Shown here piece after piece: positions 49,429-58,693 of a stretch of 64,000 nucleotides of DNA. A program made the translations under genes and the position numbers. The notes beneath the pieces are model-generated. The model made no database searches. It saw only the letters and a program-made list of their open reading frames with translations, and had not been told where the DNA came from. Position 1 is the stretch's first letter. Each line of letters starts with the position of its first letter. This DNA comes from Azoarcus sp. (GTDB taxonomy: Bacteria > Pseudomonadota > Gammaproteobacteria > Burkholderiales > Rhodocyclaceae), in contig JAIRXQ010000010.1 of NCBI GenBank assembly GCA_031268195.1, forward strand, positions 1 to 64,000, in the 5' to 3' direction.

Positions 49429-50112
49429 ATGCGCATTCTGGTTATTGAAGACAGCCGCGACATCCTCGCCAACGTGCTCGATTACCTGCAACTCAAGGGG
49501 TTCAGCGTCGACTGCGCACAGGACGGCCTGAGCGGACTGCACTTGGCCAGCACCGGGCATTATGATTTGATCGTACTGGACATCATGCTGCCCGGCATCG
49601 ACGGCTACCAGATTTGCAGGCGCCTGCGCGAAGATGGCCGCAGTGAAGTGCCGATTCTCATGCTCACCGCCCGCGACGCCCTGGACGATCGCTTGCAGGG
49701 CCTGCGCGCCGGCGCCGACGATTACCTGATCAAGCCTTTCGCCCTGTCCGAACTGGTGGCGCGCATCGAAGCCATCTTGCGGCGCAGCCAGGGCAACCGC
49801 AAACGCCAATTGCAGGTGGCGGACCTGCTCTACGACCTCGACACCCTGCACGTCAGTCGCGCCAGTCTGGCACTCCGGCTCAATCCGCTGGCGCTCAAAC
49901 TGCTGGCTGTGCTGATGCAGAAAAGCCCGGCCGTCGTGCGCCGCGAAACCCTGGAAGAAGCATTGTGGGGCGAAGACTGTCCGGACAGCGACAGCCTCCG
50001 CAGCCATATCCACCAGTTGCGCCAAGCACTCGACAAACCTTTCGAAACACCGCTGCTGCACACCGTCCATGGAATCGGCTACCGTCTGGCGAGTGTCCAG
50101 GATGCTGTCTAA
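49429..50112 (+). CDS. colR: OmpR-family response regulator, ColR-like
   Basis: MRILVIEDSRDILANVLDYLQLKGFSVDCAQDGLSGLHLASTGHYDLIVLDIMLPGIDGYQICRRLRED...; resembles remembered Pseudomonas ColR; co-located with ColS-like HK, methyltransferase and LPS kinase. Confidence 0.85.
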   Translation: MRILVIEDSRDILANVLDYLQLKGFSVDCAQDGLSGLHLASTGHYDLIVLDIMLPGIDGYQICRRLREDGRSEVPILMLTARDALDDRLQGLRAGADDYLIKPFALSELVARIEAILRRSQGNRKRQLQVADLLYDLDTLHVSRASLALRLNPLALKLLAVLMQKSPAVVRRETLEEALWGEDCPDSDSLRSHIHQLRQALDKPFETPLLHTVHGIGYRLASVQDAV

Positions 50113-51373
50113 ACAGCCCTTCGCGCGGCGCATCCTGATTGCTTTCGTGCTGATGACCGCCCTGGTCAGCGGCGTCTTCTCCGTGAGCGTCGTGGTCATT
50201 GTGCACTTTATCGAGGAGCGCCTGGTTTCCGAGGAAATGAGCCGAAAGCTGGATGAGATTCTGCGGGAAGACATCCCGCAAGGCCGGCCGCCACGGCTGG
50301 ACTCTTCGACGCGCTTTTTTGCCTCCAGCCTCGCGGAGTACGCAATCCCGAAGCAATTCTCCGGGCTGGAAAAAGGGTTCAGCGAGATCGTCAATGGTGA
50401 CGAAGCCTTTCACGCCTATCGCCAGGAAATCGACGGACATACCTACCTTCTGTTGCATGAACAGCGCGAGTTTGAGGCCCATGAACAGGCATTGTTCAAC
50501 GCGATCCTGGCCGGTTTTCTGCTCACCGTGCTCGGCGCCTGGGGCCTGGGCCTGGTGATGGCGCACAAGGTCATGGCGCCGGTCAGCCGTCTGGCGCAGC
50601 AGGTTCGCCACCGCGACCAATTGCATCCGCTGGCGCCGCCACTCGCGCCGGATTACCCGGACGACGAGATCGGCCAATTGGCCGCCGCCTTCGACAGCAC
50701 CCTGGGCCAGATCCGCCGGTCGCTGGAACGCGAGCGTCTGTTTACCAGCGATGTCAGCCACGAACTGCGCACCCCGTTGATGGTCATCGCCACCTCCTGC
50801 GAACTTTTGGCCGAAGCGCCTCTCGGCGAGCGCGAGCGTGGGCAGCTTGCCCGCATCGTCCGCGCCAGCGAGGAGATGCGCGATCTGGTGCAAACCTTCC
50901 TGCAACTCGCGCGGGACAAAACCAACGAAAGCGCCGCCTGCGCCAGCCGCCGCCTGGCGCATGTCGCCGCCGAGCAGGCGCAGCACTGGGCGCCGCTGTT
51001 CGCCGAAAAGGGTCTGGATTTCCAGTGTGTCGAGAAAAGCGGGGACGATGGTTTCTACAACCCCGTTCTACTCCGCAGCATCATGACCAACCTGCTGCGC
51101 AATGCGCTGCATTACACCGAACGAGGGTTCGTCCGCCTGGTGCTGGAAGCCGACGGCTTTCGCGTCGAAGACAGCGGCATCGGCATTCCCGCCGGGCAGC
51201 ATGCGCAGATTTTCCAGCCCTTCGCACGCGGCTCGCGAGCTCGGGGAGAAGGCTTGGGCCTGGGCCTGTCGCTGGTCGAACGCATTTGCGCCAAGCAAGG
51301 CTGGCGCATTTCCCTCACCAGCGAGGTCGGCAGTGGAACCTGTTTCAAGGTATCGCTAAAAAACGCCGTTTGA
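50102..51373 (+). CDS. colS: Sensor histidine kinase, ColS-like
   Basis: Two TMs, HAMP-like linker, TSDVSHELRTPLMVIATSCELL, N/G boxes (DSGIGIPAGQHAQIFQPFARGSRARGEGLGLGLSLVERIC). Confidence 0.82.
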   Translation: MLSKQPFARRILIAFVLMTALVSGVFSVSVVVIVHFIEERLVSEEMSRKLDEILREDIPQGRPPRLDSSTRFFASSLAEYAIPKQFSGLEKGFSEIVNGDEAFHAYRQEIDGHTYLLLHEQREFEAHEQALFNAILAGFLLTVLGAWGLGLVMAHKVMAPVSRLAQQVRHRDQLHPLAPPLAPDYPDDEIGQLAAAFDSTLGQIRRSLERERLFTSDVSHELRTPLMVIATSCELLAEAPLGERERGQLARIVRASEEMRDLVQTFLQLARDKTNESAACASRRLAHVAAEQAQHWAPLFAEKGLDFQCVEKSGDDGFYNPVLLRSIMTNLLRNALHYTERGFVRLVLEADGFRVEDSGIGIPAGQHAQIFQPFARGSRARGEGLGLGLSLVERICAKQGWRISLTSEVGSGTCFKVSLKNAV

Positions 51374-51407
51374 CGGAATTTTCACTTTTATTTGACGAGC
51401 CTTTGAC
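51369..51407 (+). promoter_or_regulatory. Four TTT(G/C)AC hexamers at exact 11-bp spacing; candidate ColR binding array
   Basis: TTTGAC 51369, TTTCAC 51380, TTTGAC 51391, TTTGAC 51402. Confidence 0.65.
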
Positions 51408-51454
51408 ACCCGGCTCTTTAGTGTGGCGACGTCTCTTTGCGCAGATGCTCCGCC

Positions 51455-52147
51455 ATGCCCAACTCCGCCGGCCCCATCGAACTCGAATTTTCCCGCAAGT
51501 ATGATCAGGAACATGCCCGGCGCTACTTGCACAAGCACCGGGACGGCCTGACCCGGCGACTGTCGCACTGGCGCGAAATGCGCCTGGCGCGCCGCGCCCT
51601 GAAACTGGCGGGCGACCCTAATCTGGTGTTGGACCTGCCCTGCGGTGCAGGACGCTTCTGGCCGATGCTGTGCGAACAGCCCGCCCGGGTGATCCTCGCC
51701 GCCGACAACTCCGCCGATATGCTCGCCGTCGCCCGCGACGCTCAGCCGCTGGAGACGGTGGCACGGGTCAACGCTTTCCAGACCTCGGCCTTCGCCATCG
51801 GCCTGGACGACGGCGCAGTGGACTGCATCTTCTGCATCCGCCTGCTGCATCACGTCGCATCCGCCGAACACCGCCTGTGCATCCTGCGCGAATTTCATCG
51901 CGTCAGCCGCGACACGGTCGTTCTCTCACTTTGGGTCGATGGCAACTACAAAGCGTGGAAACGCCGGCGCCTGGAAGCGTGCCGGACCGCCGAAGGCAAG
52001 GCAGCGCAAAGCCAAAACCGCTTCATCGTGTCCAGAGTGACCATCGAAGAGGAATTCAGGCAGGCCGGCTTTCGCATCATCGCGAACCTGGATTTCCTGC
52101 CCGGCTACGCCATGTGGCGCACTTACGTGTTGCGCAAGGAGGCCTGA
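51455..52147 (+). CDS. Class I SAM-dependent methyltransferase (Orf222/WarA-like position)
   Basis: LVLDLPCGAGRFWPMLCEQPARVILAADNSADMLAVARD; next to colS as in the Pseudomonas col locus. Confidence 0.88.
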   Translation: MPNSAGPIELEFSRKYDQEHARRYLHKHRDGLTRRLSHWREMRLARRALKLAGDPNLVLDLPCGAGRFWPMLCEQPARVILAADNSADMLAVARDAQPLETVARVNAFQTSAFAIGLDDGAVDCIFCIRLLHHVASAEHRLCILREFHRVSRDTVVLSLWVDGNYKAWKRRRLEACRTAEGKAAQSQNRFIVSRVTIEEEFRQAGFRIIANLDFLPGYAMWRTYVLRKEA

Positions 52148-52150
52148 AAC

Positions 52151-52849
52151 ATGAGCGCGTTTGCATTCACCGCCGCAAGGGCGGCCGCCCCGGTCGACAG
52201 CGACGAGTTCGAGCACTGGTGGCACCGTCCCGGATCATGGGTCGAGCCGGTCAACCGGCGCCGTAGCGGCGAGAGCGGCGTGCGCCTGCTGCAACAGCAG
52301 GGAAACTGCCCGCCGCTCTATTGCAAGCGGCAACTCGGACACACCTATCGCACGCTGCGCCACCCCTTTGGCCGCCCAACCATCCTGCGTGAGTTGCAAG
52401 CCTACCGCGCCCTCGCCCAGCTCGGTCTGAAGACGCCGGGCATCGTTTACTGCGCGGCCCGCCAACAGCGGGGCGAATGGCAGGCGCTGTTGATCACCGA
52501 AGCCTTGCAGGGTTTCGTCAGCCTGGAACAGTGGTATACCGAAAGCATCGACCCGCGCCTCGGCAAAGCCGTGCTGCGTCAACTGGCGATCACCCTGGCA
52601 CGCATGCATCTGGCCGGCTGGCAACATGGCTGCTGCTACCCCAAGCACATCTTCGTCAGAGCCTGGGCGGGCGGCGACCGCGATGCCGAGGCGGAAATCG
52701 CCCTGCTGGACCTGGAAAAGAGCCGCCGCCGCTGGCGCTTCCTCAGCGCGTCGCGGCATGACCTGCACCAACTGGAACGGCATCGCGGCGCAATGCCGGA
52801 AACCGATCTATCGTATCTGCGGCAGATCTACTGGGACAGCTTGAACTGA
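52151..52849 (+). CDS. InaA/WapQ-like lipopolysaccharide kinase family protein
   Basis: CKRQLGHTYRTLRHPFGRPTILRELQAYRALAQLGLKTPGIVYCA...LARMHLAGWQHGCCYPKHIFV...IALLDLEKSRRR. Confidence 0.85.
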   Translation: MSAFAFTAARAAAPVDSDEFEHWWHRPGSWVEPVNRRRSGESGVRLLQQQGNCPPLYCKRQLGHTYRTLRHPFGRPTILRELQAYRALAQLGLKTPGIVYCAARQQRGEWQALLITEALQGFVSLEQWYTESIDPRLGKAVLRQLAITLARMHLAGWQHGCCYPKHIFVRAWAGGDRDAEAEIALLDLEKSRRRWRFLSASRHDLHQLERHRGAMPETDLSYLRQIYWDSLN

Positions 52850-52870
52850 CGCCACCGCGGCGGTACCGCC

Positions 52871-52955
52871 GCGCGCACATCCGAAAACCGCCTCTCCCGA
52901 TCAACGCGGCGATCTCACGTCGGCCGGGCTTGCCTGGCAGCACCGAACACGCCAG
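52871..52955. repeat. Repeat B, copy 2 (85 bp direct repeat, right flank of ColRS cassette)
   Basis: 79/85 identical, same orientation as 49140-49224. Confidence 0.93.
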
Positions 52956-53005
52956 ATGGCGTGCCGGAGGAAGAAGCGACGTTGGCAGGAGCGTATCATC
53001 GGCCC

Positions 53006-54268
53006 ATGCACGCAATCGTTCTCGGCGCTGGCATCACCGGCGTCACTACCGCCTGGTATCTGCGCCGTGCCGGTTTCGAAGTCAGTGTCGTCGACCGGCA
53101 AGAGGCGGCGGGGCAAGAAACCAGCTTCGCCAACGGCGGCCAGATTTCGGTCAGCCACTCCGAACCGTGGGCCAATCCTGCCGCGCCGCTCATCGCGCTA
53201 CGCTGGATCGGTCGCGCCGGGGCGCCTTTGCGCCTGCGGCCGCGCATCGACCACGCGCAATGGCAATGGTTGCTCGCTTTCCTGTTCGAGTGCCTGCCGG
53301 CACGCGCACGGCGCAACACCGCCGCGATCGCATCATTGGCTGTACATAGCCTCAATGAATTACAGCGGTTACGCATGGAGGCGGGTATTGCCGAGGCTTA
53401 CGACGCGCGCGCGCGCGGCATCCTGCATCTGTTTTTCGGCGCGCAAGAATTTGCGCGCGCTCAAACCCGCGTGGCGGCGCTGGCGCGCCAAGGCATCACG
53501 CTTGAGGTCTGTTCCGCCACGCGCTGCGCCGAAATCGAACCGGCGCTGGCGACGGTCGCGCCGCACTTGGCGGGCGCGCTGTACGCGCCCCACGATGAAT
53601 CGGGCGACGCCATGCTGTTCTGCCGCGCACTGGCGGACGTGCTCGCCAACGACGGCGTGCGTTTTCATTTCGGCGTGGACATCGAGCGGCCGGGGTTCGA
53701 AGCCGGGCGCATCGAAAGCATCAACGTCCGCCACGCCGACGGCCGCCCCGAGTCGCTGCATGCCGACGCCTATGTGGTCTGCCTCGGCAGCTTCAGCCGT
53801 CCGTGGCTACGTCCGCTGGGCGTGACGCTGCCGATTTTCCCGCTCAAGGGCTATTCGATCACCGCACCGCTGGCTGATCCCGCTCGCGCGCCGCATGTCA
53901 GTCTCACCGACGAATCGCGCCGCATCGTCTGTTCCCGCCTGGGCGAGCGTCTGCGCATCGCGGGCACCGCCGAGGTGCACGACTACAATCTCGACATCGA
54001 CCCCGCACGCATCGAATCCATGCTGGAATGGGCCGATTCCCGGCTCCCCGGCGCCATCGCGCGCAACCGCGCCGAACCGTGGGCGGGCCTGCGCCCCGCC
54101 ACCCCCGGCGGCGTGCCGCTCATCGGCCCGTGCGGACGTTACGAGAACCTGTGGCTGAACACCGGCCACGGGCCGTTGGGGTGGACGCTTTCCTGCGGCT
54201 CGGCCTCGGCGCTCGCCGCGCTGATGAAAGGCGAAGCGCCTGACGTGAATTTTCCGTTCCGGCGCTAA
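53006..54268 (+). CDS. dadA: D-amino acid dehydrogenase small subunit (FAD-dependent)
   Basis: MHAIVLGAGITGVTTAWYLRRAGFEVSVVDRQEAAGQETSFANGGQISVSHSEPWANP... Confidence 0.94.
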   Translation: MHAIVLGAGITGVTTAWYLRRAGFEVSVVDRQEAAGQETSFANGGQISVSHSEPWANPAAPLIALRWIGRAGAPLRLRPRIDHAQWQWLLAFLFECLPARARRNTAAIASLAVHSLNELQRLRMEAGIAEAYDARARGILHLFFGAQEFARAQTRVAALARQGITLEVCSATRCAEIEPALATVAPHLAGALYAPHDESGDAMLFCRALADVLANDGVRFHFGVDIERPGFEAGRIESINVRHADGRPESLHADAYVVCLGSFSRPWLRPLGVTLPIFPLKGYSITAPLADPARAPHVSLTDESRRIVCSRLGERLRIAGTAEVHDYNLDIDPARIESMLEWADSRLPGAIARNRAEPWAGLRPATPGGVPLIGPCGRYENLWLNTGHGPLGWTLSCGSASALAALMKGEAPDVNFPFRR

Positions 54269-54759
54269 ATGGCAGAAGCCCTCACGAACGAGCCCGCACA
54301 CTCACAAGAAGGTTCAACGGGCGCAGCAGAAGCAGCTTTTCCTTCCGGCAGCGTCTCCGTTTCGGTGTCGAAGCCGATTTCCTTGAGGTAATACGCCAGC
54401 GCCGCATCCATCGTGTCGATGTGATTGTCGAACCAGGGCGGCAGTTCTTCGAGCAGGCGCTTGCCGAGGAAAGCGTCGCCTTTTTCCACGCGGATGCGCA
54501 CATCACGAATCACGTCCAGCACGCGCGCGTGTTCCTCACGGTGACAAGCGGGAAAATTCACCGCGTTCATCCAACGATTTTCCTGCGCGAAATGCGCTGC
54601 CGTGTGTGCGATGAAAGCATCGAGCCGTTCGAGCAGGCGTTCGGGCGCAACGGTACGCAGTTCGTTGCAGAAATCGACGAATTCGCGGTGCATGTCGTCC
54701 ATGCGAGCGATGCCGAGTGCGTAGCGGTCACCCCACGCCATGACGCGGGAGGCAGTCAT
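54265..54759 (-). CDS. Bacteriohemerythrin
   Basis: DDMHREFVDFCNEL...FIAHTAAHFAQENRWMNAVNFPACHREEHARVLDVI...PPWFDNHIDTMDAAL; His/Glu/Asp di-iron ligand pattern. Confidence 0.92.
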   Translation of the reverse strand: MTASRVMAWGDRYALGIARMDDMHREFVDFCNELRTVAPERLLERLDAFIAHTAAHFAQENRWMNAVNFPACHREEHARVLDVIRDVRIRVEKGDAFLGKRLLEELPPWFDNHIDTMDAALAYYLKEIGFDTETETLPEGKAASAAPVEPSCECAGSFVRASAI

Positions 54760-55181
54760 TTGACGATTTTGAGGTGAGAACCGCGCGGCGGCGGGGGCGG
54801 CGGATGATCGTCGTCGGGCGATGGCGGCGCGCCGGTTGCTTTGCCGGTTCCGGCGGATGCCTCCGTGGGGGCGTCGGCTTGCGGCTCGAAGGCCATGCCC
54901 TGCCCATTTTCGCGGGCGTAGATCGCGGCGATGTTTTCCATCGGCACCAAAAGGTTATGCGCAACGCCGTTGAAACGCGCCTGAAAGGTGACCTGCTCGT
55001 TGTCCATCACCAGCTGGTGTGTGGCTTCGAGGCCGACGTTGAGCACGATCTGGCCGTCGCGCACGTAGGCGGCGGGCACACGCGTGTGCTCGTCGACCCG
55101 CACGGCGAGATAAGGAGTAAAGCCCTGATCGACACACCATTCGTGAATGGCGCGTATCAGGTAGGGTTTGGTGGACACCAT
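54756..55181 (-). CDS. sspB: ClpXP protease specificity-enhancing factor SspB
   Basis: KPYLIRAIHEWCVDQGFTPYLAVRVDEHTRVPAAYVRDGQIVLNVGLEATHQL...VPMENIAAIYARENGQGM. Confidence 0.95.
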   Translation of the reverse strand: MVSTKPYLIRAIHEWCVDQGFTPYLAVRVDEHTRVPAAYVRDGQIVLNVGLEATHQLVMDNEQVTFQARFNGVAHNLLVPMENIAAIYARENGQGMAFEPQADAPTEASAGTGKATGAPPSPDDDHPPPPPPRGSHLKIVK

Positions 55182-55203
55182 GAGCGAATCCCCCCTCGCA
55201 ATT

Positions 55204-55803
55204 TCAGCGGCGCATAACCTTTTCGGACGGGGTCAGCGCATCGATGAAACCTTGGCGACTGAAAATGCGCTCGCCGTATTTCATCAGCGCTGATGCGGAT
55301 TTCGGCAATTCGATGCTGTAGCGTTCGAGCCGCCACAGCAGCGGCGCAATGGCGACATCGAGCATCGAGAATTCGTCGCCCAGCATGAATTTCTGTTTGG
55401 TGAAGCTGGGCGCGACCAGTTGCACGAGATAGTCGCGCACATGGGCACGAGCCTTGTCGACACCTTTCTGGTTGGCTTCGAGCGCCGGGATGTATTCGAA
55501 CAGTTCGTGCTCGAAGGTATGCAGCAGCTGGCGCGCGCGCGCGCGCATGATCGGGTCGGGCGGCATCAGTTGCGGATGCGGGAAACGCTCATCGATGTAC
55601 TCGTTGATGATGTTCGATTCGTAGAGCACGAGATCGCGGTCGACCAGCACTGGCACCCGGTTGTAGGGGTTGATGACCGCGATGTCTTCGGGTTCGTTGA
55701 ACAGATCGACGTCGATCACCTCGAAATCCATGCCCTTTTCGTAGAGCACGATCCGGCAACGATGGCTGAAAGGATCAGTTGTGCCGGAATACAGATTCAT
55801 CAT
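55204..55803 (-). CDS. sspA: Stringent starvation protein A (GST fold)
   Basis: MMNLYSGTTDPFSHRCRIVLYEKGMDFEVIDVDLFNEPEDIAVINPYNRVPVLVDRDLVLYESNIINEYIDERFPHP. Confidence 0.95.
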   Translation of the reverse strand: MMNLYSGTTDPFSHRCRIVLYEKGMDFEVIDVDLFNEPEDIAVINPYNRVPVLVDRDLVLYESNIINEYIDERFPHPQLMPPDPIMRARARQLLHTFEHELFEYIPALEANQKGVDKARAHVRDYLVQLVAPSFTKQKFMLGDEFSMLDVAIAPLLWRLERYSIELPKSASALMKYGERIFSRQGFIDALTPSEKVMRR

Positions 55804-55953
55804 GGCTTGGCGGCTCCGGGGATATGTTTATGAACGGTTTATGAACGTACGAAAAAATGAAAGCGCACCGCGCAGTGTTGCACGCGGTGCGTGAGAGTCA
55901 GGCGAGCCGGGCTCGGTGCCGCGCATTGCGGCCGGGGCCCTGCGGTTTTCGGG

Positions 55954-56688
55954 TCAGTGGATGTCCTTCCAATAGTTCTTGCCCAGTTTATGCGTGAATA
56001 CATAGAAAACGGCAAGGAAGATCAGCACGAAAATGCCAATCGTCTTACGGGTTCCGGCGTTCGGCTCGGCCATCCACACCATGAAGGAGACGATATCGCC
56101 AACTGCCTTGTCGTAATCGGCCACCGACAGGGCTCCTCCCTTGGCATCCGAGAGTTTGAGCGTCTTTACACCGTGTTCTTCGGTTTCCGTGGCCGTTTGC
56201 ACGCCCTGCAAATCCCATAATACGTGCGGCATGCCGACGCTGGGGAAAGCAACGTTGTTCCAGCCGGTCGCGCGCGCTTCCGTTTTGACCTTGTAGAAGC
56301 CGCGCAGATAGGCGTACAGATAGTCGGCCCCCTTGGCACGCGCGATCACCGACAGGTCGGGGGGCGCCGTGCCGAACCACGCCTCGGCATCTTCGCGATT
56401 CAGGGAAACCGTCATCATGTCACCGACTTTCTCGCCCGTGAAAAGCAGGTTCTCGGCAATCGTCTTTTCGTCGAGGCCGATCTTCTGCAACTGGTTGTAG
56501 CGCACCATCGACGCACCGTGACAGTTCAAACAGTAGTTGATGAACAGTTTGGCGCCGTTCTGGAGGCTTGACGGGTCGGTACTGACTGGAGCTGCCTCGA
56601 AGTGCGCCTCGGATGCCAATGCCAGGGCAGGCACGGCGAGGGCAACGATGGACAGACGCTTGAGAAACTTGATTACACGCGTTTTCAT
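55954..56688 (-). CDS. petC: Ubiquinol-cytochrome c reductase, cytochrome c1
   Basis: LFINYCLNCHGASMVRYNQLQ...AFPSVGMPHVLWDLQG; C-terminal TM. Confidence 0.97.
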   Translation of the reverse strand: MKTRVIKFLKRLSIVALAVPALALASEAHFEAAPVSTDPSSLQNGAKLFINYCLNCHGASMVRYNQLQKIGLDEKTIAENLLFTGEKVGDMMTVSLNREDAEAWFGTAPPDLSVIARAKGADYLYAYLRGFYKVKTEARATGWNNVAFPSVGMPHVLWDLQGVQTATETEEHGVKTLKLSDAKGGALSVADYDKAVGDIVSFMVWMAEPNAGTRKTIGIFVLIFLAVFYVFTHKLGKNYWKDIH

Positions 56689-58010
56689 TTGAACGTCACC
56701 CTTTCCGGAACCGGCTTGCATTTGTCGATCTTCGACCAGTACGGCATGGTCACGAAGAACAGGAAGTAGTAGACGGTGAAGATTTGCGCGATGACCGCAC
56801 CCGGCAGCCAGCTCAAGCCGAAGAAACAGTATTCGGGAACCTGTGCGCCCAGGAAGCCGAGGATCAGGAAGCCGACCACGAAGATGGCGAGCAGCGTCTT
56901 GAAGATCGGGCCACGGTAGCGGATCGACTTCGCGGGACTGCGGTCGAGCCACGGCAGGAAGGCAAGAATGACCACCCCGCCGCCCATGGCGACCACGCCC
57001 CACAACTTGGCGGGAATCCAGAAGAAGTTCCACACCATGGCGCGCAGCATCGAATAAAACGGTGTGAAGTACCACACCGGCGCGATATGGTTCGGCGTTT
57101 TCATCGAATCGGCGGGCAGGAAGTTGTTGGCTTCGAGGAAATAGCCGCCGCCTTCGGGCCAGAAGAAGACCACGAAGAAGAAGAACAAAAAGATGGTGAT
57201 GGCGGGAAGATCGTGCCCGATCGTGTAGTACGGATGGAAGGGCACGCCGTCGAGTGGAACGCCCTTGTCGTCCTTGAATTTCTTGATTTCGACGCCGTCG
57301 GGGTTGTTGGAGCCGGTTTCATGCAGCGCCAGCACGTGCGCGACGACAAGGCCGATGAGCACCAGCGGCACGGCGATGACGTGAAAGGCAAAGAAGCGGT
57401 TCAGCGTCGCATCCGACACCACGAAGTCACCGCGAGCGAAGATCGACAAATCTTCGCCCACCAGCGGAATCGCGGAGAACAGGTTGAGGATCACCTGCGC
57501 GCCCCAATAGGACATTTGGCCCCACGGCAGCAGATAGCCCATGAACCCCGCGGCCATCAGGCACAGGAAGATCATCACGCCGAAGATCCAGATCAGTTCG
57601 CGCGGCTTGCGGTAGGAACCGTAGAGCATGCCGCGGAACATATGCAGATAGACGACGATGAAAAAGGCCGACGCCCCGGTCGAGTGCATATTGCGGATGA
57701 ACCAGCCGCCGAACACCTCGCGCGTGATGTACTCGACGCTGGCGAAGGCCACCGGAATGCCCGCGGCGTTGAGCGTGCCGTCGGGCTTGTAGTTCATGGT
57801 GAGGAAAATCCCGCTCACGATCTGAATGACGAGCACGACCAGCGCGATGGAACCGAAGAAGTACCAGAAGTTGAAATTCTTCGGCGCGTAGTACTCGGAC
57901 AGGTGCGCCCGCCACAGGGACGTCAGCGGGAAGCGGACATCGAACCATTCCAGCAGATTGCCAAGGCGGCTGCCATCCGACTGGTATTTCGGGTAAATGT
58001 TGGCGGCCAT
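56685..58010 (-). CDS. petB: Ubiquinol-cytochrome c reductase, cytochrome b
   Basis: WFIRNMHSTGASAFFIVVYLHMFRGMLYGSY...GYLLPWGQMSYWGAQVI...PEWYF-like APVWYFTPFYSMLRA. Confidence 0.97.
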   Translation of the reverse strand: MAANIYPKYQSDGSRLGNLLEWFDVRFPLTSLWRAHLSEYYAPKNFNFWYFFGSIALVVLVIQIVSGIFLTMNYKPDGTLNAAGIPVAFASVEYITREVFGGWFIRNMHSTGASAFFIVVYLHMFRGMLYGSYRKPRELIWIFGVMIFLCLMAAGFMGYLLPWGQMSYWGAQVILNLFSAIPLVGEDLSIFARGDFVVSDATLNRFFAFHVIAVPLVLIGLVVAHVLALHETGSNNPDGVEIKKFKDDKGVPLDGVPFHPYYTIGHDLPAITIFLFFFFVVFFWPEGGGYFLEANNFLPADSMKTPNHIAPVWYFTPFYSMLRAMVWNFFWIPAKLWGVVAMGGGVVILAFLPWLDRSPAKSIRYRGPIFKTLLAIFVVGFLILGFLGAQVPEYCFFGLSWLPGAVIAQIFTVYYFLFFVTMPYWSKIDKCKPVPERVTFK

Positions 58011-58013
58011 GCT

Positions 58014-58595
58014 TTATGCCTCCCTGGAAGCGCCGGAATCATCTCCGATGAGGATCCGGGTGTCGCTCAAAAACTTGTACGGCGGGATCTCGAGATTCGT
58101 CGGTGCGGGCTGGCTCTTGAACACACGCCCGGCAAAGTCGAACTGCGAACCGTGACAGGGACAGAGGAAACCGCCCTTCCAGTTGCCGTCGGCGGGCCTG
58201 TCCGAAGGCGAACAGCCAAGGTGCGTGCAGATACCGACCACGACGAGGTATTCGTCCTTCTGCGCCCGCGCCGCGTTCTTGGCGTAGGTAGGCTGGACGG
58301 ATTTCTCCGATTCAGGGTCGGCCAGCAGATCCTTGACCGTTTCGAGCGAAGCGAGCATCTCCTTGGTGCGGCGCAGAATCCATACCGGCTTGCCGCGCCA
58401 CTTGACGATCATCTTCTCGCCCTCTTTGAGCTTGCCGATATCCGCTTCGACCGGCGCGCCGGCGGCTTTCGCCTTCTCCGAGGGAGCCAGGCTACCGACG
58501 AACGGAACCGCCATCGCGACCACGCCCGCACCGCCGACGGCGGAAGTCGCCAGAATGAGCGTGCGGCGTTCGTTGTCTACCATCTGACCATTCAT
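58014..58595 (-). CDS. petA: Rieske iron-sulfur protein of cytochrome bc1
   Basis: CTHLGCSP...FLCPCHGSQFDFAGRVFKSQPAPTNLEIPPY; Tat-like N-terminus (NERRTLILATSAVGG). Confidence 0.97.
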   Translation of the reverse strand: MNGQMVDNERRTLILATSAVGGAGVVAMAVPFVGSLAPSEKAKAAGAPVEADIGKLKEGEKMIVKWRGKPVWILRRTKEMLASLETVKDLLADPESEKSVQPTYAKNAARAQKDEYLVVVGICTHLGCSPSDRPADGNWKGGFLCPCHGSQFDFAGRVFKSQPAPTNLEIPPYKFLSDTRILIGDDSGASREA

Positions 58596-58693
58596 GATCC
58601 CTTCCCTTTGTCCCGGCCGGGACGCAAACCTTGAAAATCCGTGAAATTATAGCCAAACCAGCACGGCAGGAGAAGCGGGCGGCAAGACAGGCT

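Noticed and set aside
56784-58634. 616-aa ORF antisense to petC/petB/petA
   Set aside because: Spans three conserved genes on the opposite strand; biased composition; shadow ORF.
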